Source: Membranipora membranacea (taxonomy: Eukaryota; Bryozoa; Gymnolaemata; Cheilostomatida; Membraniporidae). From it: DNA of 64,000 bases. The stretch is from positions 11,349,001-11,413,000 of the forward strand of contig OU612066.1 in NCBI GenBank assembly GCA_914767715.1. Reading direction: 5' to 3'. Below are positions 13,674-26,123 of the stretch, in pieces. The number at the start of each line of letters is the position of its first letter. Position 1 is the first letter of the stretch. The notes beneath the pieces were generated by a model. That model saw only the letters and a program-made list of their open reading frames with translations. It was not told where the DNA came from and searched no databases. The position numbers and the translations under genes are program-made.

Positions 13674-16490
13674 CTAGCAGTTATAGTTGTGTCTCAGATC
13701 AATACAGTTAGTCAGTATCTGTTTGATCATCGCCTTCATAAGTCTATACCGCTGGAATATTATATACTGCTTGCTGTTTTCGTAGCTGTCAGCTAGAATG
13801 TCAATTTGGCCTCGTACAAAAGCTATTCTCTGTTTGAGTGTGTGTATTCTCTCAGATAACTCGGCTTTAGGACATTCTGGAACTATAGCTGTAAGATGAG
13901 AGATGATTGAAACAGTGTCAGTCTGATTATTTTTTAATTTGGCATCCCCTCTCAATGTTGTTGACCATTGACTTACTAATTAAAATGGTTCCTTAATAAC
14001 TTTAGTTGCTGGAAAGAAAACTCCCAATGATCAAATTTTCTTATTTCACATGAAATGTGTTCAGGGTTGAAAAATGGCCACAGCAAATTGATCCATAGTG
14101 TCCGAACAATTTTACTCCCATGGCTACCAATCAATTAAAATTAGTTTAATGAAATTATGCTATTAACATCACTTTCCCAAGTATTCCCTATCACCCTAGT
14201 TCTTTATCAGGAACATTGCTATGTAATTATATGGCATCATCCATATAATATTTGTCATAAGATGTATTGAAGACTATAAGATTCAGTAAATAATCTAAAT
14301 ATATCATGCTCCGAAGTGCAAGAGAAATCAAGTCCTGATCTCCCAGGGAATTCCAGGTGAGTGATGCATTATGGGAATACCTGATCTCCCAGGGAATTCC
14401 TGGTCAGTGGTGCATTGTGGGAAGACCTGATCTCCCAGGGAAGTTAAGGTAAGTGGTGTATTGTGGGAAGACCTGATCTCTCTTGAAACTTCAGGTCAGG
14501 GCATTGTGGGATGAATTTACCTCAACTTTTACAACATTATGTGACTTACTGAGTGGTTTTCTCATACTGGCAGCTGTCATGAGTACCAGGGATCCAGTAC
14601 CGAGAGCGTGTGTGACATCGGGGAGTACTTCTAGTTTAGTATACATCACTGTGCGCTTAACCATACCCTTCATCCGATTATACCGACGGAATATCTCAAA
14701 GCTCTTACTCTCTTCATATTCTCCTAAAAACAAACAGCTACAATGTCAAGCTACACTAATGAATATTGTTTTGAGAGTTTTCCACAACAAAACAATTTTT
14801 AAACATCTTGTAGTTTTCTTTACTTATTTAAATAACCTTTCCGTCATCAAAACATGGATAATAGGCCAATTTTTTACTTTATTCTGCATCTGAGCCAGAC
14901 GTAACTTGACCGCAAACAGCAAAGTTCTAAACGTAAGCCAATTTCCTTTATGAGGCCTTTACAAAGGACAGAATTTGTAAATTTCATTCCTGCTTGCCCT
15001 GTAATTGGTCAAACACTTGCATTAAATTTGATTAGGAGATACAAATTTATTTCAAACTATTGAAAGGACCTTATAAAGTCAGATTACAAGAAGTGCCTCC
15101 GTACTTGCTTGTATTAACCTATTTCCTCACTGTCTGCTATAGGATATTGACAAGTCAACAGAAATCTAATTCTTGGTAAATCAAATCATCTACAGTCGCA
15201 AAATAATTCAGTGTCATAATAAAATAGCGACCAATCAACCCTACGATCAAACATATGTAACCTTGCACTGATGACATGCCAACGCAGTCCAAAGGGAAAA
15301 CATGTTGTAGCAAAAAGTGGAACGTTATTGCTTCTCTGTTGATGACTTAATCGTAAAGCTAGAATCACGATTGAGCTTCAGCAGAAGCGAAACTGAGATG
15401 ATTTAATAATACACACGTTTCACCATGTTCCTAAACAGGTGATTTTCGTAGGGCATTTGGTTTTATCCCACTTCAGTCGTAATATGAGCAAAGAAATCAA
15501 AGAGCCGCCCACAAGTCTCTCATGTTATTTCCAGTCCCTATATGCGTCATCATGTCCGGTTTTAGCCATAGGTATATTATCGAATTGATTTAACCTATTC
15601 CAATTTGTTTAAGATAGTTGCAAATATTGCAAAGATTGAAAAAAGTATCAGTCACATTAGTTGCAGTTGCTACAAGTTTCCAACTAACTCATAGCTTTGA
15701 CCGAAACCCCTTTTGCAATCACAATCACTACCATTCACATTCACCACAATATCTTTGACCAGGAATGGTTCGTCTGGTTAACATTAACGGGCATTTAATC
15801 GTCAACAAAGCCTGGAATCAAGGACATCAGACGTCTTCCGCACTTATAGTTCACAGGAACAGGCCCTATGATTCCATTCAAACTCAGGAACAAACCCTGC
15901 CTATACCAGTTAGGTGCAGTATCAGAGAGTTTTCACCTTTGCAACATTCCACAATAATGTTTGTAGATTGTAGATATGTAGCAGGTGGGTAACATAGTAA
16001 TATATATACATATATATATACAGATGTTATATACGTCATATATGTTATAATGAACGGAGAAATTTTCAAGTTAGATATGAAATTAACATGGGGACTTTCT
16101 CAAAATCTCCGATGCTGGACCTGCCTCACCTATGCTACGCATGAAGATTTGATCACGTCAGCTAACACCCGTCAGTCACTAACCTTTTATGATATCCAGA
16201 ATCTTCTTAAGCTTGCTGAACTCCTGGTATAGATTTTTATATTCCATATACTTGCTGTCTGCACTGGACAGCTTAGTAGCCGAGTTATTGTTGTTCGTAG
16301 CTTTTTTCTGCCCATTATCCGACTGGAGTGCTGTAAAAACATTAGATACAAGTCCAGCAAGTTTGAGCAGGACACAATCCCTCTCATCATCAATGCTATC
16401 GTATGTGATGAGTAAGTTAGTATTAGATTTACTGTGCGGCGTGCTGCCGCCAGTGAATAAATGTGTGATGCCACAAGACTGCATCCTCAT
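13674..16490 (-). CDS. Uncharacterised ~231-aa helical protein, three exons
   Basis: Minus-strand exons 16490-16184, 14723-14550 and 13888-13674 have good acceptors and donors, and both junctions fit in phase (1/1). They give a protein of about 231 residues ending in a TAG at 13674-13676. The ATG at 16488-16490 is used as start because an in-frame stop lies about 30 bases upstream. Residues 1-102 include an ordered-looking stretch (SIDDERDCVLLKLAGLV) and a short Asn run; the rest is Lys/Arg/Glu-rich and strongly helical. The exon-2 piece (EIFRRYNRMKGMVKRT) and exon-3 piece (IIFQRYRLMKAMIKQI) resemble each other, so there may be an internal repeat. I do not recognise the family. An upstream coding exon at 18190-18356 could belong to it but joins poorly. 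Confidence 0.6.
14332..14518 (+). repeat. Four ~46-bp tandem repeat units
   Basis: Four degenerate copies of a unit beginning CCTGATCTCCCAGGGAA and ending GTGATGCATTATGGGAA-like run head to tail. The first two are most alike and the fourth is the most diverged. They lie in the intron between exons 2 and 3 of the minus-strand helical-protein gene and end just downstream of the exon 2 donor. Confidence 0.8.
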
Positions 16491-17589
16491 AACAGAAATA
16501 ATATTGTTATCTTTTGTCTAAAGAGTACCAGCTAGCTACCCTAACGTGATGAGACTGAGAGTGATTTGTCAACGCTGACGACAAGAGTGGCTTGATGCTC
16601 ATGAAACTTCTGCTGCCACATCAAGTAGTGTAGTGAACTGACCCTGGCAACGTCAAGTGTACCATCTTAATTAATAAGTCACTCCAGGTGCCAGCAAAGT
16701 GCGCAAGAAAATTAATGTAAGCGGTCCCACGAGGCGAACAGCGCTTCTTAGCTTCGCGAGCGCTCCTGCAAGCTAACCATTGAACTGAAGCTAGACAATT
16801 TGTGGTCAAAACCTTCAATCTCTATGTCGTCTAAAGAAAACTGACCAGCATTTTTCCAACCGTGTAATTAAACCATACAGACAAGTGTTTTCAAAAATCG
16901 AACACTTATTAAAACTTTCAATCTGATAAAAGTGAAATGCAAAGGAGCTGTAAGTGGAATCCTATTAAATATTGCTGAGATGGAAATTAAATAATCTTGA
17001 CCACCACAATGGATGGATAATTGCTAGACATAGACAGTGTTAGATTTGTTCAAGCTAAATGTAATTGAGAAAATGAAAATCTGTTTGAATGTTTTGATAG
17101 CGATCAAGTCAAGCCATTCAGAAATAATCATTTGGTGTCTCATTGTCTTGAGAATGAGCGACAGGATATATGTTGATAATCCTTCCCTTTCAAGGTCGGA
17201 AATGGGAGGCCTTTGGGCATACGCCCTTGAAATCGAGGCACTTTCTGTTCACAAAGTTAAACTTTATGACATTCTCAATGTTGAGAAAATAAAAAGGAAA
17301 AGTATTGATTTGAAATGTGTCAAAAACAATGCCAAGTAGAACATTCTTGGAAGAAAGAATTATCCAAGACCGTGCAAGTTTTCATAGATTCATGGCCTTA
17401 TTTTTCATTTTAGTAATTTGCGTAATTCTGTTATCAGCATTCTAATTTTCATTCATTACATGTAGTAACTTCTGTGCAATGATTCATCATTATTCATATA
17501 CTTGGTTGAGAATATTCAATAAACTTTCAGTCCTATAACACAGCAGCGATACCCATTGCGTCAGTTTAACCTTTATCTTGTGGAGTTAT

Positions 17590-18148
17590 CTGGTAATTGT
17601 TTTCAGTCATCTTCTCAATGTTCCCCTAAGCCTCCCCCATGAACCTCTAATTAATGAAAGCCATAAGGAAGAAGATGCAGTTGATGCATTCTTCATTACA
17701 ACACAGGATGCTAGCTTGACCCTACACTCTGTTCTTATCATTATCAAATGTCATGATTTATGTAACATTCTTGAATATCCAAAAGCACTTAGTATCAAAT
17801 GTGGAGATTGGACACTAGAGTTAGTTGATGCGATAAAAACCGCGTAGGAGGTTTAGGAATATAGCGCCTGTTATGACAATCAACCTGTCCACAGATCCGC
17901 CTGCTAACAACCGCTGACTTAAACATGACATCACCATCATTACATACCGAAAACCTCCTGTGGCAGGGAAACAACCAAGAATATCACATTCTGCGAATTT
18001 CATATGCGACAGAAATAAAAGTACGCTACAATCTATTCTTGGATGGCTGAAAAACAACACCAAGGGACCCCTGTCGCTTGTCATAGAACTCAAACGTCAT
18101 TCCTCTCCCAAGACAGCAGAAGTATGCAAATTATTAAAATGGTTATGA
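17590..18148 (+). other. Two coding-looking plus-strand ORFs, unplaced
   Basis: Two open stretches (about 17578-17847 and 17930-18148) have fairly protein-like composition, for example DAFFITTQDASLTLHSVL and SILGWLKNNTKGPLSLVIE, each ending in a stop. I found no splice-compatible chain joining them to each other or to a start. They could be remnants of a gene, a fragment of a mobile element, or chance. No family recognised. Confidence 0.2.
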
Positions 18149-18189
18149 ATGAGATTCAAAATGGCTTCTGTAAACAGGTGGTTGCTTAC

Positions 18190-18356
18190 CCTTTGCTACT
18201 GCGACGATCCACCATTCCTTGCCTGAGCGAGTGCTGACATTCTGTTTGGAGGGATAACTGGAGGTGAGAGACGAGGCAGTCGGAGACCCGATACTAGACG
18301 CTGAAGAGGGGTAGCGATTCAGAGGGGGAGGTGGCATGCTGAGGCAGCGATGGGGC
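18190..18356 (-). CDS. Possible first coding exon of an unknown minus-strand gene
   Basis: An ATG at 18354-18356 opens a Pro/Ser-rich stretch (contains SMPPPPLNRYPSSASSI) followed by KEWWIVAVAK, and ends at a good GTAAGC donor in phase 1. It could be the true N-terminus of the minus-strand gene ending at 13674. However, the only phase-matching acceptor upstream of that gene's 16490 exon lacks a polypyrimidine tract. Exon plausible, linkage doubtful. Confidence 0.3.
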
Positions 18357-18358
18357 AA

Positions 18359-21300
18359 ACAGGAAGTATTACTTCTGTAGGAGGCTCCAAGAGATAAGAT
18401 TTATAGGTGATAGACTCTTGTCTGAAGCTGTGACTTTGATCAACAAGGATGTGAAGATGTTACGTTGGAAGAGCAATGAAAAAACATTTACTATTGATTT
18501 TATCATTAGTCACTCTGTGACTTATCTTGTCTTCTGCTTCTGTGCAAATTATGATTAGACAGCATGGCATTATAATAATATAGTAAATTTTTCACGATAA
18601 CTGCATCTGCATGTTTTCTTATCAAGAGTTCATTTATATAACTGCTACAGGATTAAGCCATGTGTAATCAAGATTGAAACTAATCATTGGCAAAGTCATA
18701 AAACGCTAATTATCCAAATTAAAAGTCTGTTGGGTGCGTATGCCACCAGCTCTACTGCACTCACAGGGGCGTATAGAGGCTGTCGCTCATAGTCAGTATT
18801 ATAGGCTAGGTCTGGGAGAACCCAAAATTTGGAAGGTGCGGGGAGACTTGCAATACCAAAATGTTATTCAGTTAACACCACTACTACACCTCTGCAAAGT
18901 GTATGGGCTTATGCTGTTTCCGTGAAAAAATGGCTTATCGGCCATTTCAGAATATGGTTTTGATCTTGTTGATGTTGATTGCGGGTTGGCAAGGGCATTT
19001 TAACCATTTGAATTCGACACAGTTTGTAGATCACATTTATCCAAGAGCAGTTGGTTCTTGCTATCAACTACAAAAGGAGAGTTATCCCCTCCTTGTTAAA
19101 TATGTGTCCTCGATCAAAGCACTTTAGGGCATGATCTCGGTCAATGGGAAGTTCATCGCCTCAAGGCTTTTTAGAGTTTCTGGTACTTATTTTTGTTAAA
19201 GTTAAGACCAGCCAGGCAGAACTGATATGATGGGAGTGATAGCTTCAGTACATGCAACTGTAAAGTGATACATGAGAGAACTAAAATTAACTGCAGCTAT
19301 GGGCTACCACTTCAAAAGGCTGATAATATCATACATCACATAGTAGACAGAAAATGATCCAGTAGCATTTTCAATCACAGATTAATTTTTGATTAATCCA
19401 TATTCTCTTATTCCCTCACAAGAGGCAAACTCGGCCCTTAATGGTTTTGGATTGTCTTTGAATTGGGATAATTTCCTGCTGATTATTTAAAGTCTTAATT
19501 TTCAGTATATTGATATAGAAGCATAAATTGATCCCAAACACACTTACTCTACTATGCTACAGCACTATGCTTTTTCTGATATTTATTGCAGGACTTGAAA
19601 TGTCCCACTTGTGTACATAAGATTGAAGGATAAAAGAGTGTTATTACTCTGAAATCCATTTTTTACTTGCATATAGTGTGCGTATCCATTCGCCTACTGC
19701 TCACCCAATACAACGCCATTCAGGAATTCAAGGCCAGGCAAAATTACGCAAATGTCAATAAATTTAGGTCACATTATCTGCGAATGATTACGAGTTGGAT
19801 GAATGTTACATCCTGACAATTCATCATATTATGTTTATCATAGTATGTTCCCTCTCTCAATTATCTCGACAGCTGTCGTTTTTTTTCTAGGAAAGGTTAT
19901 GTGGTAATGTTAAGGCAGAAAATTATTGGTATATTTTAAGTAATGCTGGTTTGAGTGAAGTTTGCAAATTTTTTTCTTTCTTTTTGAGCCAGGTGATCAA
20001 TGAACAAGATGAGTGTAGGGGATTGAAGTCAGCTGGTGTATGGTAAAATTATAGCCACTGAATGTTAATCTTAGCAAACTTTTGATAAATCACTTCGGTA
20101 TTTCATCAAAAGTTGGATAAGTAGAGCCACTCTATCTTAGCAAACTTTTGATGAATCACTTTATGAAGATCAAGTTATTTATCTTAAGTTTAAGAAGCGA
20201 TTTAACAGAACCATTTAATCAGTGATGGCGTGACAGAGCTGCAATTGCCTGGCAATAAAATCCCAGCTGAGAATCAGATCACAGGTCGCAAACGCTGACG
20301 AGGAGTTAGACGGTTACGACAGTTTTCAGATGACATCATCTAGAAACTGTAGATTGTAAATTGATAAACATACCTTTCTTGCTTGAGGTCGGAGATGTCG
20401 CTCTCCCTCGTATATTGAATGTCTCTCGTAAAGTGGAGGTAAAACTACTACCGTCTGAATTTGCCATGATTACCGCGCCTCCCAGTTACAGTGCTGCACA
20501 TATACATGTATATTCAATTATCACCTCTGTAAAAGTCTGTTGTGAATAAAGCTTGTTTCTCTAATGTAAGTAATATACAGGGCAACAGACAGGCCGTCGC
20601 AATGTTGACGCTTTCATTTCATCACACTGATAGTTATAATAATTATTGAATTTTTGGATGTGATAGTAAGTGGCTATACAGTCCAATTAATCTGGTCAAT
20701 TGGTGGTGTTAATGTAGAATAATTGCGTTTCCAAATCCATATCATGACAAACTGTGCGCTTTGCATTATCGAGCATACGGATCAATCTAGCACCGAAAGA
20801 GCATTTATCACACTACGAAGTCTGCAACGAATCATAAACACATGCACTATCTTATACAAGCCAGTGCCCAAACAGCACAGTAAAGTCAGGTATATGATCA
20901 AGCTTAATATGTACAGCTAATGAAAGAACGGAAGTTTCTCCTATAGCCAATTTTAAATGTAGAGACAGAAAAACCTTGCATTTTTTTAATCGGAATAATT
21001 TAGTATATTCTTTTCCTGTTGATTGATAGTAGGAATGCCCTGCAATAGAAAAAAAAAGAGGCAGATATTAAATGATACAGTTAATTCCAAAAAGATAAGA
21101 TTTGTTTTGCAATGACAATGGATATTTCTTATTACTAAATAATTAATTATTGATTGATACAAAAAGTTACTAGCATTATTTTAGGTTGAATGTTATACTA
21201 GAAGTTGTCTTCTTAATTGTACTTAAAATATAGGGCTGATAAATCCCAATAGAATCATTTTCCAGTAACTATATATTCAGATTATTTTGGTGATCTAGGC

Positions 21301-21449
21301 GTTAATGATTGCTATCATATGGGGAGAAACAAGCAATTGTGCTTCATAGAAGGACTAAGCATCCAGATTCCACATATATGTAAGGTTTAGTCAAACATGG
21401 CATAATTTGTTTTATTTATGACTAAGAAAGCAATGTCAAGGTCAGCTCA
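18359..21449. other. Intergenic stretch with local duplications
   Basis: No gene supported. Short open frames (for example 18734-18925, 18903-19127, 20361-20549, 20723-20920) have no family resemblance and no splice-compatible partners. A 28-base segment around TTAGCAAACTTTTGAT is duplicated directly at about 20066-20094 and 20133-20161, with an inverted partial copy between. Confidence 0.6.
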
Positions 21450-21462
21450 GTTGCTAGGGAAC
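21450..21462 (+). promoter_or_regulatory. X-box-like RFX site upstream of DRC3
   Basis: GTTGCTAGGGAAC fits the RFX X-box half sites GTHNYY and RRNAAC with a one-base spacer. It lies about 80 bases upstream of the DRC3 start codon. RFX factors acting on X-boxes drive many ciliary genes in animals, so the position next to a motile-cilium gene is what that biology predicts. One short site can occur by chance. Confidence 0.65.
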
Positions 21463-21541
21463 GCATTGCCATATAGAAAAGAGTTTGGTAAAAGTGTGTC
21501 CATTATTTTAAGTTATTTTTAGCTTCTCACCTTTTGCCAAG

Positions 21542-24500
21542 ATGAGTAGGTTGTATGATACAATAGAGCCCAGTGTTATCGATGATGATATGCTTCACAA
21601 AGCAGTGGAGGAACAAGGACCTAAAGATGAAGCTGGCAAAATAGCAAAGCAGGAAGGAATAGACTTTTCTGATGTCTTGTCACTCCGACTTGACTACAAA
21701 AATGTGCTGAAAATAGACAATTTATGGTGTTTTAAATCCCTTACTAAGCTGCAACTAGATAACAACATCATTGAGAATATAGAGGGTCTGGATCATCTTG
21801 TCAACCTTGTTTGGCTGGGTAAGCTCAAGTCTCATCCTTTAACAATACAATTTCTTTCTTTCCACCATTAAGCACTTCTAAGCTGTTGTATACTGTGTTT
21901 CAAACAAGGAGTAACTACTCCTTGTTTCAACAAACACATATATTGATGAAGAGGTTAAGTTTCAATGTTCTTGGATAAGCTTACACAGCTGAACACAGAC
22001 AGTGTGATGAATTGTTTGCAGATCTCTCATTCAACAACATCGATGTGATCGAGGGTCTAGATAAACTGCCAAAGCTTCAGGACTTGACCTTGTACAACAA
22101 CAGAATATCAGCCATAGAGAATATGGACAACCTGGCACAACTTCATGTTCTTTCTCTTGGGAACAATGATCTTGAGAAACTGGAAAATGTGAGTAGATTG
22201 TGCAGCAAGTTCTCTTATGTTGTAGTGGTCTATGCAACAGGACGCAGAGCAACAATACAAACTGTAATCCATGACTGTTACAGCTTACCGAGAAAGATGA
22301 AACTCAAAACTGTTTAAACTTATGTACGGTAATATCCAATGTTTTAGATCCTCTATTTGAGACGGTTTAAGAACCTAAGAACATTGAATCTGGCAGGAAA
22401 CCCCTTCTGTGAGAGCACGGAACCAGATTATAAGTCATACCTGGTAGCCTTCCTTCCTCACCTCGAGTATCTAGACTACAGACTAATAGATGAAGATACT
22501 GTAAGTACATGACGATCTTTAGCCACTGCCATTGGTCAGCAGGCGTGTCAGGCTACAAAGAAGATGAATTTCTGCATGCGTGCAGTATATAGTTGAGAAA
22601 TCCTACATAACCATAAACGCTATAGCAATAAGTCATTTGCCTTTTGACAGAAAGATGCAGCAGAGAAGAAATATGATGTTGCAATTGAAGAGTTACTTCA
22701 TGATGAGAGGGGAGCGGACAGGAAAAACAAGGAGCATGCGGAGCAAGAGCTGCAACTCCAGCTACACACAGTGAGTAATGGTTCAAATCAGCCGTTTGCA
22801 AACACAAGACCGATTGCTCGTGTAACACCAAGATCATTGTCGTTCTATCATTTACAGTGTGACATCTTTTGTTTCAGGCTGCTTTCGTCGAGAGGTTGGA
22901 TGGACGTGATCTATTTGACAGCTTATATGCAGAAGATGTTGAAGGTCAGAAACTCAACACAATGCCTGGTGTTCCAGAGCTACACGAAGAGTATGGCAAG
23001 AAATTCCAAGGTATGTCACTTATTTATCTCAAGAGAATATGGCTAACATGTAGCATAGTATAATAATAATGGCCTATCAGAAAAGTATCAAAAGGAATAG
23101 TGGCAGTAAGGTTACTGGGGTCTGATTGGTTTATGAAATCTGTCTATTTACTCCTACAGAAATCTGCAAGAGTATATTCGACGCTGGACTGTCTAAACAT
23201 GAAGAGAGAGCTCAGGAAGTCAACGAGTTCTGGAAGTGCATCAATGAAGCGAAGACAGAAAACAAGTCAGATGGAATGGATTTCATCACCAACTTCCTTG
23301 AACACAAAAAGGCGGTAAGAAACAGTCATATCCCATTCCGTATCCTAGCCCAAACAAAAAAATAGACTCTGCACAAGAATATTCGTAACTCCATTGATGC
23401 TGAGGTTGTGATATAAGAACCAGATTCATACGGTCCAAGAATAGGGGCAAAAATTTGAAGTGCAGGGTTTTTCTTTGTAAGCATTAAAAACATATAAATG
23501 GTTGATACTTCTAGTTGATAGTCTTAGTTGATCATATTCACAGCCTCATAATACAGATGTTGACATTTTTTCCTTAGAATTACTAACACATGGTTGATTA
23601 TTACAGCTGTTCATCGAACTACAGAGTGATCAGGATCCTAACGTTATCGAGACTAAGGTAGCAGCATACAACACAAGAGTCACTGAAGTCTGGGACAAAC
23701 TTATGGGCCTGGAGTTACAGCTTGTCGATCAACTCGAGGTAAGCTTTATTTCAATGAATTTTACACCAACTCAATAAAGAACATTATTCCAGCAGTTTAC
23801 GTGATGGTTAAATTAAGTCTTATCTGTATCTCATCTTTTATGATTTTGGAAAGCTCTCAATTAGAGCATATTCCCGAATAAACTCATCTAAACTTGTCTT
23901 TGTCTGTGGTGAGGCGCCTGTGCCAGATACGTATTTGACCACTCCCATCTATAAGATTGCTTTGATTACAGTGGTAAATGATTTTTTCAAATAGTCGTAG
24001 CAACCATCAAAATTGCTACTGATACTAATCTAAGGATTGGAAAATAAAAAAGCATTTGCCTATGCTATGGCTTGATTCAAAATTCAATTAAATTGGACAA
24101 CTGAGTCCCAAGTAAGTGATCCAGGTGAGGCATGAGACAATAAAAACAACAGCAATGCATCAATTTGTTATGATTCAACAGGAAGCAGTGAAGGAGTTTG
24201 AGAGAAACTTGTCAGATATGGTTGGAACATTTGTTGAGAAAGTTCAGGGTTACTTCTCACTTTGCCGTGACCTTGAGAATCAGCATCACGAGAGAATTCT
24301 GGAGATCGCCATGGTTACACTAGAGAAAGCCATAAAGAATGAACTGGATGATGAGGTGTCTGAAGACTTGAGAATGGTAAGATATATAAACTCTTCCTTT
24401 TTATATATATATATACATATACTTAATAACAATCACCAACCGGTGTATCATGACAAATGAGGCCGTGTAAAAGGGAAGGGAATTTTTTAAAAAGAATTAA

Positions 24501-25014
24501 ATTGATTTTTTAAAAGCAGTTTATCGTAGAATGCTGTCCTACCAACTGTCTGAAATAACCGATACATTGATAGTACTACCAATGTAGCATGGGTATATGG
24601 TTTATTGAAAATCAAAGCCAACATGAAGCTGATTTAACTGTGATCTTTCTGTACACATCAGTAAATACGAAGACTCCATTTGATATCCCAAAACTGATCA
24701 ACAGAAAACTTCAAGATCAAAACCCCAACAATGCTAACACCCCAATCATCATTGATATCTTCATCTTTTAGCTAATGGTGGACAAGGACACGGTAATAAA
24801 CGCCGTGCAGTCATCTCATGATATCCACTTACTGAAGATAGATAACAGAGAGGATGACATCATCACGAGGATAAACGCCTGGATGAAGGGACTCATAGAT
24901 TCTGTACATGACGAGGAGGAGGTACAGAGAAACAGAGCTAGGGTGGCTGAGATTACTAACTTTATCGACCATCTCCGCGATGAAGTCGATAACCTTGACC
25001 TTCAGCAGTACTAA
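21542..25014 (+). CDS. DRC3: Dynein regulatory complex subunit 3 (LRRC48)
   Basis: DRC3 is a subunit of the nexin-dynein regulatory complex, which links neighbouring doublet microtubules of motile cilia and restrains dynein sliding. Nine exons: 21542-21818, 22022-22188, 22348-22500, 22651-22770, 22878-23010, 23160-23314, 23607-23738, 24182-24376, 24772-25014. All phases agree and give about 524 residues, close to the human length. The start [17 protein letters not shown] fits the family N-terminus. Residues about 45-190 are leucine-rich repeats with SDS22-like spacing ([50 protein letters not shown]). An LRR cap follows, and then a long Lys/Glu-rich coiled coil to the C-terminus ([14 protein letters not shown]). 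Complete, with no broken motif seen. Overlapping AATAAA signals follow at about 25173-25190. It converges on GID4 downstream. Confidence 0.97.
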
Positions 25015-25172
25015 ATAAACTCTCAACAAGAGGAGGACAGAAAGTAGCTGTCAAAACTGTGATCAAAATGTCAGAATGTTATCTGAGAAAATATAATATA
25101 CACATGTCTATGTATGTTTGGATATTTAAGAACTGTTAGAATTGTAATTCATCTCAATTATTTTACTCTGTA

Positions 25173-25190
25173 AATAAATAAAATAAATAG
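25173..25190 (+). terminator. Polyadenylation signals of DRC3
   Basis: Overlapping AATAAA hexamers lie about 160 bases after the DRC3 stop, a typical position for cleavage and polyadenylation signals. Confidence 0.7.
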
Positions 25191-25199
25191 TGCACAATG

Positions 25200-26123
25200 T
25201 AAAAGTATCACATTTTGGAGCTTACCAAAAGATATTAGTACAGAGAGACATACAAATCTATTTCATGCTCTTCCAGCTATACAACGATAGTCTGAGATAT
25301 CACCTTGTAGGTTGAGCTCAAAGAACTGATGCATTTCAGCAGTTGTGGTGTCACTACCGCTGAAACACATAGATACTTGTGGTATCAACCAACAATTTAA
25401 CCTATAGTAGAGCATAGCACGTTGATGACAAATACAGTGCAAAGAAACTATAACACAACACAGAGTTGTAAAGATCAACTCCTTGATAACAATAAAGCAT
25501 AAACGCCAGTAAAATCAGCGTGAGATAAAAGACAAAGAATATTGAATTCATTTACAGGATGATATGGCATATTCCATACAATAAAATCTAGTTAAATCAA
25601 CTTTGGAATCCGTTGACTAGACAGCTCCGAGTCAATAATAATGTTTTGAAGACTTGGTATGTTCAGCAAAAATGTGAGTTCAAGGCGTAGCAAGTTTTGG
25701 CCGACAGGTAAGGGAGAAAATTTAACGATAAGCATAGACATTATACATAAATAGAAAATTACACATACTAAGATGTATGTTGACCTTGACTTTCACAAAA
25801 TAGAAAATAATTATGATGATGATTGGAGCAATTATCAAAATAGACAGTTGATCTCCCACCACAAGTGAGTCCATCCTATATTCATTTTTGATCATAAGCA
25901 TTTTGTTGTAATCCAGGTACATTTGGATAAGGTCATGATACATAGCAAGCTAGGTTTTGATTTTATGCAATCCTGGTCGTAATAACTTGTCTATAAGCTG
26001 AGCATAGCAAGACATCTGAAAATTTCCTATTTCTTTGTATCATACAATCCACATACCGATGACTGGCACTGCACAATGTGGGTGTATCAACATACCACAC
26101 AACAAACCCGGTCACGTGACACC
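25200..26123. other. DRC3-GID4 spacer, possible orphan minus-strand exon
   Basis: This is the space between two convergent genes, so it should hold mainly 3' untranslated sequence. A minus-strand open stretch at about 25263-25410, preceded by an acceptor-like tract and ending at a stop, encodes a segment including MHQFFELNLQGDISDYRC. Another at 25722-25943 contains a hydrophobic run. I could not join them or recognise either, so no gene is called. Confidence 0.4.

Noticed and set aside
25722-25943. Minus-strand frame with a hydrophobic run rich in Ile
   Set aside because: The run comes from AT-rich sequence, no canonical donor follows, and it cannot be joined to neighbouring frames.
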